Notes: generated from the letters alone by a model not told the origin. A DNA stretch of 64,000 nt from Batillaria attramentaria (GCA_018292915.2 JACVVK020000396.1:22501-86500); one strand, 5' to 3'. Shown: positions 1 to 10,583, counted from the first letter of the stretch. Translations and numbers: made by a program.

Positions 1-238
1 GGTGTGTACACTTTGCATCCCCCCCCCCCCCCTCTCATGCAGTTAACACACACGCCACTGTTGTTGAAAATCATGAACTCCCCCCCCCCCCCTTTTCTGA
101 ATTATCCCTTTCGGGAAATTCGGTCTGCTTCCCCCGGGGGAAGCGCGTCGCCGCGGTGCAGCGCTACCCAATACCTATCCTTTTTTTCAAGTTTGCTTGG
201 CATTTTGTTTGCTTGGCATCGTGCTTGTTAATGGACAG

Positions 239-270
239 TTTGTTTGTTTGTTTGTTTGTTTGTTTGTTTA
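239..270. repeat. (TTTG)n microsatellite
   Basis: Eight or so TTTG units sit directly upstream of the predicted acceptor at 273-274 and would form part of its pyrimidine-rich tract. Confidence 0.9.
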
Positions 271-274
271 AAAG

Positions 275-489
275 GAGATTCCGCTCCACCACCTCATCAC
301 AGACAGAGTCCTATGGTTGGGTCAGACGGCTACCTGGTGCCTCACTCTACAACGTCCGTCAGAGGGCGTTATGAAGGGTCACGTGACGGTCAGCGCTTCA
401 GTACTGCTGGAGGCTACATGGACATGGGCCAGGGGAGACAAACAGGCGGCGATATGGAAATGAGTGAAGGGGCAGAGTTTAACCTATGA
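275..489 (+). CDS. Probable terminal coding exon with tyrosine-motif tail
   Basis: A reading frame stays open from an AG acceptor at 273-274 (after a (TTTG)n tract) to a TGA at 487-489. In phase 1 it encodes about 71 residues of hydrophilic tail. Visible motifs are DGYLVP, a Tyr in GRYEG, and GYMDM, which matches the YxxM consensus for PI3-kinase p85 SH2 binding. The exon ends in an acidic EGAEFNL. This looks like the cytoplasmic C-terminus of a receptor or docking protein whose upstream exons lie left of the window. A receptor kinase tail, an IRS-like adaptor or an Ig-receptor tail would all fit. The family is not recognised, and the acceptor could instead be the CAG at 299-301. Confidence 0.4.
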
Positions 490-970
490 AAAACAAGGAT
501 GGTGAGGGAAATGGCCACATTTCTCGGGATTTATGTGGCAACGAGTAGCACACAAAGACAAGGGTACCAAGTGAACTACTTTGTACATAGCTGCATAGCT
601 GTCTTCTATCGCAGTATTGCAAACGTCACGTTGTATTTTTTTTTCTTGGCTCAGTTATTATCCCGATGGAAACTAGAATCTTCCTTGTTCTCGGGTTTTC
701 CTCACTTAAGCCACTGTGACTCATTGGATTCAAATTTCAAAAACTGTGTCAGGGTGTCAATTTTGGCAACAGTAGTCTTAGCAATGAGTATGTAACGGCC
801 GATATAGCCGGTCAGTTTATGACGGGTATGTCTGACAGGGTGTCATTCCTTCGGAATTTCTTTATTCCATTTAATGATGTATGTACGAAGAGTAGGATTT
901 CTCTCTCTGTCAGTATTAACACTGAAATACTGCCTTTACTGATTTCAATTTATCCACAGACGAGCGAGTG
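490..970. other. No recognisable feature
   Basis: Presumed 3' UTR or flank of the exon ending at 489. No convincing coding sequence, repeat family or RNA gene is seen. Confidence 0.5.
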
Positions 971-973
971 TGT

Positions 974-1041
<68 letters not shown>

Positions 1042-1065
1042 GAACGGGGGGGGGGGGGGGGGGGA
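974..1065. repeat. (GT)n followed by poly-G
   Basis: About 33 GT dinucleotides, then a spacer TTGAAC and a G homopolymer of 18. A second C-run and a short (CA)n follow at 1118-1155. Confidence 0.95.
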
Positions 1066-1235
1066 TATATGATAGGGGGTGGGAGGGGGGAATTTCGAGT
1101 ATAAAACGCACACCCATCCCCCCCCCCCCCCACACACACACACCCACACACACACGAGTGTACAAATAAATAACCAGTTTCAGTTTCTTTTATTTCCAGA
1201 AAACCCCATCAGGGGGTACAGGCATACAGTTATGT

Positions 1236-1237
<2 letters not shown>

Positions 1238-1304
<67 letters not shown>
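1238..1304. repeat. (AT)n microsatellite
   Basis: About 33 uninterrupted AT units, self-complementary and able to form a hairpin. Confidence 0.95.
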
Positions 1305-1306
<2 letters not shown>

Positions 1307-1694
1307 TTTAAAACAAACAAACAAACAAAACAAAAATCGAGTCAGACAGTCAATTGTGTAAAAAAAAAAAAAGAAGTGAGTCTAGCTATGAAATAACACT
1401 CCGTCTTCTGAGTTGCTAGTGACATTCCAGTCCTTCGTTTTTAAAGATTAAAGTAGCACTTGACTACACAGCGATCTATACTTTCATCTGACAAAATTGA
1501 GAAAGGTCTAAAGGTAGTGAAAAAGAAACCATACTTTTTCTGTTGAAGAAGTTTTCTCTATGTCTGTAGTGTTTATATGGACTGCCTATGTATCTGCTTA
1601 GTACTGAACAAATCAAATTAAGTATCTAGGTAGATGAGTAACTTCATATATTGTGGGAATTTTCGGAGTAAATCAATTACTTTGATAACATTCG

Positions 1695-2345
1695 TCAAAA
1701 TGTCAATGCAACCAGTATTTGAGAAAGGGCACCATGTGCACCCAGTTGTCAGAAAGTAAAAATGCAGTCACTATTTCACTAAGTGCGCCATGTGAACGCA
1801 GTGGTCAAAAGGTAAAAGCAACCAATATTTCAGTGAGTGCACCATGTGAACACAGTGGTCAAAATGTAAATGCAGCCACTATTTCAGTAAGTGCACCATG
1901 TGCACCCTGTTGTCAGAAAGTAAAAATGCAGTCACTATTTCAGTAAGTGCGCCATGTGAACACAGTGGTTAAAATGTAAATGCAACCAATATTTCAGTGA
2001 GTGCACCATGTGAACACAGTGGTCAAAATGTAAATGCAGCCACTATTTCAGTAAGTGCACCATGTGCACCCTGTTGTCAGAAAGTAAAAATGCAGTCACT
2101 ATTTCAGTAAGTGCGCCATGTGAACACAGTGGTTAAAATGTAAATGCAACCAATATTTCAGTGAGTGCACCATGTGAACACAGTGGTCAAAATGTAAATG
2201 CAGCCACTATTTCAGTAAGTGCACCATGTGCACCCTGTTGTCAGAAAGTAAAAATGCAGTCACTATTTCAGTAAGTGCGCCATGTGAACACAGTGGTTAA
2301 AATGTAAATGCAACCAATATTTCAGTGAGTGCACCGTGTGAACAT
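1695..2345 (+). repeat. Tandem array with 54-56-bp units in a 164-bp higher-order repeat
   Basis: Units carry the core GCACCATGTG, a following CAGTGGTCAAAATGTAA or TGTTGTCAGAAAGTAAA block, and ATTTCAGTAAG. Three variant units of 54, 56 and 54 bp form a 164-bp super-unit. The marker unit with CACCCTGTTGTCAG starts at 1891, 2055 and 2219, exactly 164 bp apart. A more diverged partial set lies at 1725-1890. It is a satellite-like array with no coding frame. Confidence 0.9.
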
Positions 2346-2926
2346 AGTCGTCATAATGTAAATTCAATGCAAGAGTACAAGAGTACAAGAGTACTTCTTG
2401 CGATGATAAACTAGTCATGCCTGACTTGTGAAATTTGAAAATTGCATAGTAACTTGTATTGTTTTTTCTTTTTTCTTTGTGCATATTATATCTGTGTATA
2501 TAGCCCGTTATATATGTTAGCGGTCTTCTAGTCTGGCGTGATCGCTGTACATGGAACATTTCTCACTTTCAGTGCAGTTGCGCATACCTCCATTGCGAGT
2601 CTTTATCTTCCTGAAGACATACAAAAATTGACAAGCAAATTTAGTCTTAAAAATTGATTTAACTTTCTTGTGATTCCAGCAGCTTTAGAGAGAGAGAGAG
2701 AGAGAGAGTGTCAATTCGCTGGATCTTGTTTATAATCGACTCTATTACATAATTGTAGCCCGTTTGCCGAAAAATAGAGTTGTTTGTGATATCTCAGAGA
2801 CTGTTCAGTTTAGGAAAACTCTGTAAGCACAAAACGTTTGTTGTCTTCATAGCCTTAACTGGATATATATTTTGTTTTACTGTATATGTTATAGTTTTTT
2901 GCTCTGTATATGGTTGGTTTTGTGCC

Positions 2927-2928
<2 letters not shown>

Positions 2929-3010
<82 letters not shown>

Positions 3011-3122
3011 TCCCGGATACATGGCATTACAAAAGAACGACCGTGACAACAGCAGGTGATTAAATTTTAACAACATATTGGGCTGGTGGCCATCTTGTTA
3101 TGTTGTTTCCTAACAGAACGTA

Positions 3123-3195
<73 letters not shown>
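2929..3195. repeat. Two long (GT)n tracts flanking a fragment of the 1.8-kb repeat family
   Basis: GT tracts lie at 2929-3008 and 3125-3195. The 3009-3124 spacer (CCCGGATACATGGCATTACA, then GGTGGCCATCTTGTTATG) is the reverse complement of the 5' end of the repeats at 56828 and 62115. A truncated inverted copy therefore sits here. Confidence 0.8.
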
Positions 3196-3197
<2 letters not shown>

Positions 3198-3315
3198 CAT
3201 TCGACTTCGTGTAGCGTTTAGCGTTATATGCGGGCATAGTAACATTCTCCCTTGCAAACGTTAGCCTGAAAGATATACTTTCTTTTAAACGAATTCACGT
3301 CTCTGTTGATTTCCT

Positions 3316-3770
3316 TTGTTAACAGCCCCATGGGCTCGCCTCCACGCGGCTGGGTTGATTTCGCTGAGCTTGCCCACCCCCTATTCTCTTTCTTTACTCC
3401 TAATTCTGCCTCTAAACCCTTCTCTGGAGGAGGTCAGTGGGCGGGTGTCTGCTGACCCTAGGTCCAGTGAGACATCCGGGTCATTTCAGATTGCCAACCA
3501 CTGGATTCCCCCCCCCCGCCCCCCCCCCCCTCACCCACCCACCCACACCCCTGGTCTTCGTCCTGGTGGGCTTAGTTTGCAGCGCCCAGATGGTGCTGCT
3601 GAACACCTGTCATGGGAAGACCTTCACTACGCATCCCTCTCAGGGGTGTTTTCCCAAACCGCATCAGGGCGGGGAGGTTTCGTGTTGGGGCTGTCTTTTC
3701 TCCAACTGCATCCCAGGCATGCTGTCTTCATTGGCAAATAAAGAATTTTCCTATCTATCTCGGTCTATTT
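3316..3770 (+). repeat. Unclassified retroelement-like 3' fragment
   Basis: The frame is open over 3316-3741 but low in complexity (Pro/His tract from C-runs). The segment ends in GGCAAATAAAGAATTTTC followed by CTATCTATCTCGG, a polyadenylation-signal plus short-tandem tail typical of a retroposed 3' end. The coding product is not recognised. Confidence 0.35.
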
Positions 3771-4169
3771 CTCACCAGCCTATTCGCCTGTCTCTTTCTC
3801 TTTGAAATCTCAAGAATTTAGCCGTTCTGTCCTTCCTCTTATCTGATATCTACGTTCGGCCCTTTCATCTATATTTCTTGTGTTTAACCCCTCACTCACG
3901 TCTGCACTACCAGTGGTTAGGAATAAGTGTAAAACATGTCATGTCATGTCATGCGCCTAGGAGACGATAAGTTGTAATGTTCACTGTATATATGCGCTTA
4001 GTGTTTATGTTTGTTTTATCTAGTCGTAATTGATATTTGTTTTCTTCGCTTTCTTGTAGTCGGGAGTTGGAGGAGAAATTAGCATGAAGGTGCAGCGTCT
4101 CCTGCATGACCTGGGTTTATACTGCCCCGTAGACCAGTTTGCGTCATTTGTCCAACGTTACGTTTTAGG

Positions 4170-4257
4170 TTTTTTCACGTAGTGCAGGCACACATAGCCG
4201 CGAAGTAGTCTTTAGTGCTTGCGCGGCGTTAGGCCCGAAAAACTCACTCACTCATTT
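4170..4257 (+). repeat. Dispersed repeat tail with GCGCGGCGTTA core
   Basis: The block CACATAGCCGCGAAGTAGTC...GCTTGCGCGGCGTTAGGCCC ends in (ACTC)n. The same block recurs at 34060-34130 ending in (AACT)n, and inverted at 21802-21865. It behaves like a short SINE-type tail with a variable tetranucleotide end. Confidence 0.6.
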
Positions 4258-4407
4258 CTGAACGTGTTCGCCTTTATCTATGTGAAATTTGACTTTAGTT
4301 TATTCTATTCCTTCGCTGTAGTGTCTGTTTGAGTGTGTGGCGCGAGTGTGTGAGTTTGTGGTCAGTTGTGCTGCATGTCCGACTTTATTGTTAGCATGTG
4401 CCTGAGA

Positions 4408-4411
4408 GTGG

Positions 4412-4460
<49 letters not shown>
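4408..4460. repeat. (GT)n microsatellite
   Basis: A simple GT tract of about 26 units lying just left of the Harbinger-like element. Confidence 0.95.
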
Positions 4461-4461
<1 letters not shown>

Positions 4462-4522
4462 TAGGAGCATTGCAACCCAAGGGCGTTTAACTTCAGTATC
4501 CCTGCACGAACACTCTGACACT

Positions 4523-5151
4523 CTTAAGCTGAAAATCCATATGTCCGGTTGCGGTGCGGTTGCGGTCCGGCAGCGGCACGACATGTGCGTTTTGGCATCC
4601 GGAAAACGCAATGTTTGAATCCATATATACGGTACGACAGCGGCACTTTTCCGCCTTTTTGTTTTGAGACAGCATAGCAAAATGGCACCTGTCCATTCCC
4701 AACTCGCGAGGCTGATCAAAGAAGAAAGGCTGGTACTTTTGATCTTGCTGTTAGCAAAGAAAAGGAAGAGCAAATCAAAAAGGCGTCATCGATTTTGGAT
4801 ACATCCTATTCTGAGACAGCGACGATCGTATGGTGCGTTTTTCCATCTTGTAAGAGAGCTTCAGATGGACGGAGAGAAGTTTCAACAATATTTCTAGTGC
4901 CAGTTCATACAAACAAAACATTCTGGCGCGAAAAAAAGTGCCACGCTCCCCTTTTTTGCCGCACGTCAGCCATGCGGCATGCGGAAAAATCGCTCCAGTG
5001 TCCGATTTTTTATTTGCCGCAACGGTACCGCAAACTCGCCGGATCTGTCCCGCTGCCGCAACGTACTAATGGATTCATGTCAAGAGATTTACGTTGGAGC
5101 GATTTTTCCCGCACCGCAACCGCACCGCACATATGGATTGTCAGCTTAACA
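4523..5151 (+). mobile_element. Non-autonomous PIF/Harbinger-like element (MITE)
   Basis: The ends are inverted repeats. The left end reads TTAAGCTGAAAATCCATATG, and the right end (5131-5150) read backwards is nearly the same. Both continue into GCGGTGCGGTTGCGGT. TTA/TAA at the edges suits the 3-bp TWA target duplication known for PIF/Harbinger, but the palindromic edge makes the exact boundary ambiguous. The interior holds a relic of the transposase N-terminus (4664-4897) and the rest of the gene is missing. Confidence 0.7.
4664..4897 (+). pseudogene. PIF/Harbinger (HARBI1-like) transposase N-terminal relic
   Basis: A 77-residue reading frame ends RRHRFWIHPILRQRRSYGAF then FHLVRELQMDGEKFQQYF and stops. 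The order Arg-rich, W-x-HP, L-x-RR, YG, L-x-EL, D, F-x-x-(Y/F)F is characteristic of the start of animal HARBI1/Harbinger transposases, where the DDE nuclease core would follow. Here the frame ends at the point where the full protein would continue, and the catalytic core is absent. It is read as a deletion derivative inside the MITE at 4523-5151. Confidence 0.65.
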
Positions 5152-6140
5152 CGACACCAGAACCCAAGGCGAGCGCTACACTTTCACGCACAATGTGACG
5201 TAACGAAATCTGCGTCATAGGCACCTTACATGTACACTGTACTGATGCTACTTTTTCGGCAAACGGATTTTAAAAGCTCTAGAACTTACCAACTGCTCTT
5301 CTGTGCCGAAAAGATTATGTCAGCAAGAGTAACAGGACGCTGATGTAAACCATGAGCAAAGTCCATGTTTCGTGAGACCCACGGCTCGTTCCGTCTGTTG
5401 TATCTGCCCAAGAGTCTGTTGTGTCTGCATGAAGTGCATAATACTGTACTTTGTAAAATCCTTTTTTGTATTGGACTTTACAAGCTACATAATTATACGT
5501 GGAACACAATACTTACACTTACAAAAATTATCTACTTACATATCTAAAATGAGAAACAAATTTTAAAAAGGAAAGACAACAACAACGGCAGAGAGAGAGA
5601 GAGAGAGAGAGAACTTTATTGATTAGGCCTGCGGCCCATTTCAAGGGGGGGGGGGGGGGGTATGCACGGCAGACTACTAATCACGTGCTTATAAATACAC
5701 AAAACGCGTAGCTACACGCACTTGTACGTATAGAAAATAAACATAAATACTAGACGCATATATTCACAGGCAGGTACATCAAAAACACAGGGCTGTACAC
5801 ACAAGACAAATATATTCACAACAGATAATCTAAGTACGTGCATGTAAACACCACGCACATAAAACGATTACGCATATATCTAAACTCTAGAACCTAGAAC
5901 CTCACGTACCCATACGGTATAGATACACACATCAAAACTAGATTTGGAAACAGGTGTTCAGGAATTGCGCAACTCAAACGGTTCATAAATATACTGCGCT
6001 AAGTTATGGGATGTGACAACATTAGTTGTAGACATCAGTTTCGAAAGAGGAAAGGCCGAAGCGAGCCGATAGAATTTTTTTTTAGGAATATATACATCTC
6101 CCTGAGATGTTGATACCTTGGACATACAAAATGGACAGGA
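5152..6140. other. Intergenic, low-complexity patches only
   Basis: Contains (GA)n at 5590-5612 followed by AACTTTATTGATTAGGCC, which resembles the reversed AATAAAGTT tail of the LINEs here, and a G-run at 5646-5660. No gene is seen. Confidence 0.5.
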
Positions 6141-6144
6141 TAAG

Positions 6145-6210
6145 ACATTAAAGATCTAAGCTCCCAACAAAAAGCTTTCCGAAGTGTGAAAATTTTTTAC
6201 AGAGTCGACT
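6145..6210 (+). repeat. Terminal fragment of the TTAA/GATCTAAGCTCCC repeat family
   Basis: The block AAAGATCTAAGCTCCCAACA then AAAGCTTTCCGAAGTGTGAA, ending in ACAGAGTCGAC, recurs at 28963, 35968 and 36251 and inverted at 37058. Here only about 65 bp is kept, preceded by ATTAA. It truncates the minus-strand ORF described next. Confidence 0.75.
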
Positions 6211-6921
6211 GAACGGAGGGGGTCGACCCACTTCGGCCACCTGTCAAGGGTCGGTTGCTTTGCACGTGCGAGCCACTCTTGTGTCGTGTGTTGATAACAG
6301 AGGCCTGGCTGCGGCCGGCTGTTGTTGTCACGTCCTTTTTCCACGCGCTCGGTAGGTGTGTCTGGCCCGGTGGCAACACGCCGTCCTGTCGTCCGCGTGA
6401 CAGTGGCCGCCCTGTCTCCTTCCATGCGTGCAGGCTCGCATTTGCATCCGTGTTGTCTGTAGAGTTGTTCCCGTCCATCTCAGTGTTGTTGTTGTTGTCA
6501 TCGCCGCCATTGCTGGACGTATGAAGATGCATGTCGACCACGCTGTCACCCTCAACACCATCAGGGGATCCGCCGCCACATTCCTGTACAAAACCTGCAT
6601 CTTCATGGGTAACTGCAGCATCGGTGGATGAAGATGTAGCTACGGTGCCCGGGGCCCGGGTGGAAGGAGTGATCTCAGGGGTTGAAGAAGTATCAGTGGT
6701 GGTGACGGTGACAGCAGGGAGGGTGGGGTTAACCACAGCAGCAGTAACGATGCATTCGGAACTGCCTAATACAGATAGAGGAGTTGTAGTAGCTAGGTAT
6801 GAGGTGGTCAATGTCGAAACGGGGATAACAGCAAGCGGTTGGCAGGTGGTATGGTTGGATACACCGGGTGTAGTGGTGGTACAGGTACTGGTGCGGGTGG
6901 AGGATACAGTTACGACAGATT

Positions 6922-6952
<31 letters not shown>

Positions 6953-7736
6953 CAGGATAGGGATGGTGGTAAAAGTGGTTGTGGTGTCCTCAGTAGACAG
7001 GGCGTGGGTGGACACAGGGACTGGTGTCACATCACTGTGGCCGCTGTCACTGCCAATGTCGAGGTCGTTGTCGTCGTAGTCGCCCTCATGGTTCTCGTCG
7101 CTGCCCCGCGTGGCCCCGCGTCTCTGCAACTCGGGCCAGTCCGCAGGCAGCTCGCTGAGGGCCTGGAAGGGGTTCTGCCAGTCTGACTCCGCTCCTGCAT
7201 CGGGGCCCCACAACAAGCTGACAGGCTGGTGACGACGGCGACCTGCTGACCAGTCGATTGATTCCTTAGAGAGGAGTGGTGCTTGCAGCGCGTGCTGTAC
7301 TCCGTGCTGCTGTGTTGTGACACTCTGCCAGCCGCCATCCCACCACACGCTCCGTTGTCGCCCTTGTTGTTGTTGATGTTGTTGTCTGCTCAACGGCGAC
7401 GAAAACTTTCACAGCCCCGATAGAGTCCGCGTGCTCGCCTGCAGTTCTCTTCAACATGGATACACCGGTGCACAACGACTGCAGTTTGATTTTGAAATCA
7501 ACAATCTCCTTTTTCATTCTGCCAGTACTGGACTTTATGCTCAACTCCTGCTTGTCGAACATATCCTGTAGTACGGAACGAAGACCGAGGTCCACCATAG
7601 TCATACTCACGGCCCATATGTACAAATCGGGTTTAGGGCGTTTAGCCCGGGGTTGAGTTGAAACGTCAGCACAACTCCCCCCCCCCCCCCCCACCCAGAG
7701 AGAGAGAGAGAGAATCATCAAAATTCCAATGCGCAA
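6197..7736 (-). pseudogene. Frameshifted Thr-rich ORF, possible retroelement ORF1
   Basis: Two overlapping minus-strand frames read as one broken protein. The upstream frame (7736-7266) contains a charged, coiled-coil-like stretch (LRSVLQDMFDKQELSIKSS then TGRMKKEIVDFKIKLQSL). At a CAACAACATCAACAA tract near 7375 a frame change joins it to the downstream frame (7393-6197). That part begins Q/R-rich and becomes strongly Thr/Ser-rich ([11 protein letters not shown] from a CAA/ACA repeat) and then Asn/Asp-rich. It ends inside a dispersed repeat terminus. The composition resembles the Thr-rich region upstream of the endonuclease in LINE-B, so an ORF1 relic is the favoured reading. A mucin-like host exon cannot be excluded. 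Confidence 0.35.
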
Positions 7737-8140
7737 AACTTTTGTATGTGTAACTGATTGTAACTACTCGTTATAACAACACTCGTATGACCCCTTTCTT
7801 CTTATTTTTATTAATAGAAGTAGTAGTAGTGGAGTAGTATTTTTTATAGTGTGATTGTGAATAATTTTCTTCGTAATGTATGTTCTTTAGTTATCATTTT
7901 CCGGAATGAATTCTGAGAATTTTTGTAACTCTTGTTTCTATGTTTAAGACATAATAATAATAATAATATTTCATAGGTGCTTTTCGCAATTTCATGAATC
8001 GGCTCAAAGCGCCGCGAACTAAACCCAACACGCACGTTCACGTGAATCACACGCATCCTCTAACATACTGGACATAAACACATTACAATCACGTGGTGCG
8101 AAGAGTCAGCTCAGCTATTTAAATTTCGGAATTTAGAATT
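7737..8140. other. No recognisable feature
   Basis: AT-rich sequence with a short (ATA)n at 7951-7968. No gene or repeat family was recognised. Confidence 0.5.
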
Positions 8141-8143
8141 GCA

Positions 8144-8332
8144 TTTTTTTTTTTTTCAAATTTGGTGGGCTGAACATTTCCAAAGCGGAATACCCGGAGA
8201 GAACCCCTGACGATCGGCCCGAATGAACGGTGCCACGTACGAGAAGGAAAAATTCTTCGCCCCGAATGGGACTCGAACCTCTGACCTGTCGCATTGGTGA
8301 CAAGTCTCTAAACCACTAGACCACCGACCGCC
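8144..8332 (-). mobile_element. tRNA-derived SINE with poly-A tail
   Basis: Read on the minus strand it begins GGGGCGGTCGGTGGTCTAGT, with a D-arm/A-box-like GGTCTAGTGGTTTAGAG. It then has an anticodon-arm-like region and a B-box-like AGGTTCGAGTCCC. An unrelated body of about 110 bp follows, ending in A(12). The acceptor arms do not pair as in a functional tRNA, so this is a SINE and not a tRNA gene. Confidence 0.7.
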
Positions 8333-8339
8333 CCAGACG

Positions 8340-9290
8340 AACTAAAAGGGGGGGGGGGGGGGGGAACCTATTTATTTTAAACAAGGTATTATTGAATTAG
8401 ATTGAACCGAATTATCATAATTATTGCATACTTTCAATTATATAAGGCTGAAGTTGTATACATGCAATTACAGTGGTTGTGCGGTGTGATTTCATTAATC
8501 GTGCTCAGCCTATGCATGTACAGCCATGCATTATATCTATATAATATATATATACAGCGATACCTTATCAACTGGTACTAGCGGAAACAGAGAACGCCAT
8601 ACCTCCGTTTGACGGCTGAGTGACAGGATTAGAGTTCAGCGTCTCTGGATAATGACAACGAAACTTAGATTAGCCCAGGTTGCTCTCTTTTTTGCGCCAG
8701 GTTGAGATTAGCGGATTTTTTTCCTGAAAAGATTAGCGGCCCTTCACCCTTGCCAAAAATCGCTTCTCTCTCTCTCTCTCTCTCATATTTTTTATCCTCG
8801 GAAAAAGTTTCATTTCAGTTCTTTGTGTCTCTGTACTTTTGTTTTTGTCAGTTTGCTTGCTAATAAGCTCGATCAAAACAGTCAGTTTTCTATAGTTATA
8901 CTTAGTTGACTGAAATCGTAACCACACAAATCCTTTTTTTTTTGCGCAAGCACTTACTTAGTATTGTAATGTTACAGATTGACCCTTAATGCACCACTAC
9001 CACTACTGCTACTAGTAATTAGAATTATACGATACTATTAAACAAACAAGAGAATCAAGGACAGAGTGCCGAAAGATACAGAATCATAAGATACGACAGA
9101 AATGAGATCTTTCCTGAAAACTGAAGAATACAGCCAATTGTAAATGTAAACATAGTAGTAAGAATTTACATTGCAAACAGTATATTTGAACACGGTAGTA
9201 AGAATTTGAACCAGAACCAGCACTTCAGCAACGTGAACATACAGTACTCAGTATTACTACCGCACTTTACTCTCGTGAAACAGAATTCCT
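8340..9290. other. Intergenic or downstream intron of the minus-strand Ig gene
   Basis: Holds a G-run (8349-8364), an (AT)n patch near 8545 and (CT)n at 8765-8784. No further exon of the minus-strand Ig gene could be recognised. Confidence 0.4.
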
Positions 9291-9293
9291 CAC

Positions 9294-9494
9294 CTTTCAA
9301 TGTGAAATTACAAGGAGAAGAGTCGTATGAGGTGTCTGAGATTATTTCACAGGCATATTGGCCAATATGCTTGACGTCAGCGTTGATGATTGTAACTGAA
9401 ATTTGGTCGCTCACAGTTTCGTTGAACGCGTATCCATCTCCCACTGTACAATACACGTTATCCGCATCCTCCCAGGAGCAGACGAGTACATTGT
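9294..9494 (-). CDS. IgSF gene exon B (second half of a V-like Ig domain)
   Basis: Bounded by acceptor CAG (9495-9497) and donor GTGAGG (9288-9293), phase 1 to phase 1. Translation contains LVCSWEDADNVYCTV, an N-glycosylation site (NETV), and the signature Ig tail ADVKHIGQYACEI (D-x-G-x-Y-x-C), then CNFTLK. With exon A it completes one Ig domain of 114 residues. The next exon, at lower coordinates, was not found, so the gene is partial in this window or interrupted by repeats. It is oriented opposite to the IgSF gene at 33361-45515. Confidence 0.8.
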
Positions 9495-10054
9495 CTGAAA
9501 CAGATCGGTAAAACCATCACCAACAACAAAAATTTCTGGATGATATAGGTAATTGTAAATAACGTCGAATCCAGCCACTTTTCTTTAAATGCAAATGGTG
9601 TGCTACTAGCGGTGTGCGTGTGCTAGTGTTTACTTTTGTCCTAGCTAGTACAATAAACAGGCCAGAGTGGCGATCTTTGGTGTTGACCTTATGTGCCAGA
9701 GGGCACGAAGAGGATTAAGTTAAGTAAGTAAGTACAATAAAGTGAAAAATGTTGACTGAAACACCACCGCGCCAAACATGTACGCACACCCTGTGCGTGT
9801 TCCAGCACCTTGCCACTCTAGTTGGGAACGAACACGCTCACTCTTGGAGAAACCCCTGAAAGTTTTGACCTCGAAGGAGGTTAAACCCAGTATTACACGA
9901 CATACGGACGGTTGGCTGAACGAAAAACAACAACAACAACAACAACAACAAACGTAACTTGTATTCATCGTCGCTCATGCAGTGTTTTTGGAAAGGAACC
10001 TATCTATTGACTGGTATTTCATGTATATTCACAGGCATTTAACTAAAATATTAC
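9495..10054 (-). other. Intron of minus-strand IgSF gene with LINE/SINE tail
   Basis: Contains a retroelement-like 3' end (GTGGCGATCTTTGGTGTTGA, then GAGGGCACGAAGAGGATTAA with an (AAGT)n tail at about 9665-9735) and (CAA)n at 9926-9950. Confidence 0.5.
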
Positions 10055-10195
10055 CTCGGTCATCGCTTTCCCCGAAAGGATAACGGTACACTGCAAAGGA
10101 TTTATGGTTGTCCTTTAAGTTCTCGGCATACGTGCATGTAAGCGTTCCATTCTCTCCTCTGTAAGTCTCCGACGTAACACATGTAATCTCTGCAT
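10055..10195 (-). CDS. IgSF gene exon A (first half of a V-like Ig domain)
   Basis: Acceptor GACAG lies at 10196-10200 and donor GTAATA at 10049-10054. Phase is 1 in and 1 out, so it joins exon B in frame through a split codon. The product starts AEITCVTSETYRGENGTLTC, giving the B-strand Cys and an NGT glycosylation site, and ends VYRYPFGESDDR. Together A and B resemble the first ectodomain unit of the plus-strand receptor (ENGTL versus ENSTI, then a W-E-x-x-x-C-like segment), suggesting distant paralogy. No signal-peptide exon was found upstream. Confidence 0.75.
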
Positions 10196-10511
10196 CTGTC
10201 CATCACAATCGCCATTATTATTATTATTATTAATTCGTATTCCCATTACCATAATCATCACCATTTCCATCATTATCAGCAGCAGCAAATGCAATATGTG
10301 TGAAAACAACACCACCACCACCAACAAAATACAAAGAAAGAAAACTATCCAAACAACAACTACAACGTTTAATTGCGCTGTTGCTGCCATTACTAAATTC
10401 TGTTTTGGAACATTTGGACTTGTGACTGTCTGTGTGCTCGAAATAGTGTGTCCTTGAGACCAGTACAGCTCCGAATGCAACACACTGTAACTGCCGTGCG
10501 AACGAGGAAAA

Positions 10512-10512
<1 letters not shown>

Positions 10513-10581
<69 letters not shown>
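10513..10581. repeat. Poly-C homopolymer of about 69 bases
   Basis: An uninterrupted C run, G-quadruplex/i-motif capable, followed at 10671-10712 by (GT)n. Confidence 0.95.

Positions 10582-10583
<2 letters not shown>

Noticed and set aside
916..1155. Open frames of alternating Thr-His or Cys-Val over (CA)n/(GT)n tracts here and at many other places
   Set aside because: Dinucleotide repeats are open in several frames by chance; no splice or start context.
1695..2345. Possible CRISPR-like array (regular repeats)
   Set aside because: Repeats are contiguous 54-56-bp units with no unique spacers, in a eukaryotic genome.
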